Shown here piece after piece: positions 63,320 to 64,000 of a DNA stretch of 64,000 bases. The position numbers and the translations under genes are program-made. The notes beneath the pieces were generated by a model. It ran no database searches and had not been told where the DNA came from. It was given only the letters and a program-made list of their open reading frames with translations. This stretch comes from Tetrahymena elliotti 4EA (Eukaryota > Ciliophora > Oligohymenophorea > Hymenostomatida > Tetrahymenidae): the NCBI GenBank assembly GCA_000231825.2, contig JH720296.1, forward strand, positions 868,001 to 932,000, given 5' to 3'. Numbering within the stretch: position 1 is the first letter of the stretch; each line of letters opens with the position of its first letter.

Positions 63320-64000
63320 GGTGCTAAATATTCAACAAACTAAATCGAGAAACTAAATAGATTTTTCTTATAAAGTAATGCTGCTTTTTTTTGCTTCTAA
63401 TTAAAAAATTTGGTATGTTGCTTATCAATTATCTCTCTATATTTGATATCAAACCTTATTTGCTTTAATTAAAATATTGAATACTCCTTTCTTTATTTTA
63501 TGAAACTTTGTATTATTTTTAATATGAAATTAGAATGCTTTATTCTTTATGGATTGAATGAATGATTAAATGATTGATAGATTCACATTTTCATCAAAAT
63601 CAACTCAAAACTTAAAAAATCAAATCGAGTCAGTTTTATTTATTTTATTTTTCAAAATCTCATTTTACTTTTCTTTTGTATCCTTTCAAAAATTATTTAA
63701 TATCATTTTTAATTATTTCTTTTTCTTTTTTATTTTCTAAAAATTAATAAAATTTCAAATCATTTTATTTTTCAGTTTTAAGAAAAAAAGCTAATTTCAT
63801 TATTTTATTTGATTATGTGCAAAAATGATGATTTTAATATGAATATCATCAATTCTAATGATTTGCGTTAAAAGTTCAATTATTTTTTTAAGTATTTAAA
63901 TAATTAGTTTTTAATTTAATTTTCAAAAATAATTTATTTTTTATGTATAATAATTTAATTCAATTAAAAAATAGATAAATCTATATAATTTATACTAAAC
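63320..64000. other. 5' flank of the AK9-like gene
   Basis: AT-rich sequence upstream of the minus-strand start. No ORF of coding character, repeat or RNA gene is visible up to the window end. Confidence 0.55.

Noticed and set aside
1..64000. CRISPR arrays, operons, ribosome-binding sites, insertion sequences, telomeric or rDNA repeats
   Set aside because: Spliceosomal introns and the reassigned stop codons show ciliate nuclear DNA. No regular spacer array, transposase frame or G-rich telomere repeat was found.

Overview
The window looks like macronuclear DNA of a ciliate, most likely Tetrahymena or a close relative. It is extremely AT-rich. Long reading frames exist only if TAA and TAG are read as glutamine and TGA is the sole stop. 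Genes are broken by short AT-rich GT..AG introns, mostly about 50-60 nt. Many proteins are rich in Gln, Asn and Ser. Three conserved proteins (SBDS, tubulin cofactor A, nephrocystin-4) align from end to end only under this code, which fixes it. All gene models here were built by hand with that code; standard-code frames in this window are fragments or shadows.

Layout. 1.8-5.9 kb (+): an N-myristoylation-type pseudokinase fused to a long Q/N linker and C-terminal MORN repeats. 7.5-10.0 kb (+): an intronless Q/N/S-rich protein. 10.7-13.8 kb (-): a 967-residue protein with one N-terminal membrane segment. 15.3-16.2 kb (+): a B-box zinc-finger protein. 16.5-18.8 kb (+): a WD40 protein. 19.9-22.5 kb (+): a coiled-coil protein resembling the QRICH2/DUF4795 axonemal family. 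23.4-29.1 kb (+): a ten-exon giant Q/N-rich protein. 29.4-32.1 kb (+): an intact ULK/Atg1-like Ser/Thr kinase with an unusually long intron inside the HRD motif. 33.5-34.7 kb (+): a four-pass membrane protein. 35.5-37.3 kb (-): a coiled-coil protein. 38.2-39.6 kb (+): a protein with a possible ASH/MSP-type C-terminal domain. 40.3-40.8 kb (-): tubulin-binding cofactor A. 42.2-47.7 kb (+): nephrocystin-4 in 13 exons. 48.3-49.3 kb (-): an S/Q-rich protein. 49.6-50.5 kb: a degenerate tandem repeat. 51.2-52.6 kb (+): a weak ORF and a protein with a possible NTF2-like C-terminus. 53.9-55.2 kb (+): SBDS with a C2H2 extension. 56.0-63.3 kb (-): a 15-exon protein with four adenylate-kinase-type P-loop modules (AK9-like).

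Several products point to cilia and the cytoskeleton: NPHP4 at the transition zone, TBCA in tubulin folding, MORN, WD40, QRICH2-like, the ASH-like protein, the AK9-like protein and two coiled-coil proteins. The genes are single transcription units, not an operon, so I infer only a thematic neighbourhood. I found no tRNA, rRNA, CRISPR array, transposon, telomeric repeat or chromosome-breakage sequence, and no clearly new multi-gene system. The most unusual items are the pseudokinase-MORN fusion, the Rei1-type finger on SBDS, the four-module adenylate kinase with one degenerate P-loop and an ambiguous splice/frameshift point, and two small non-coding structures.
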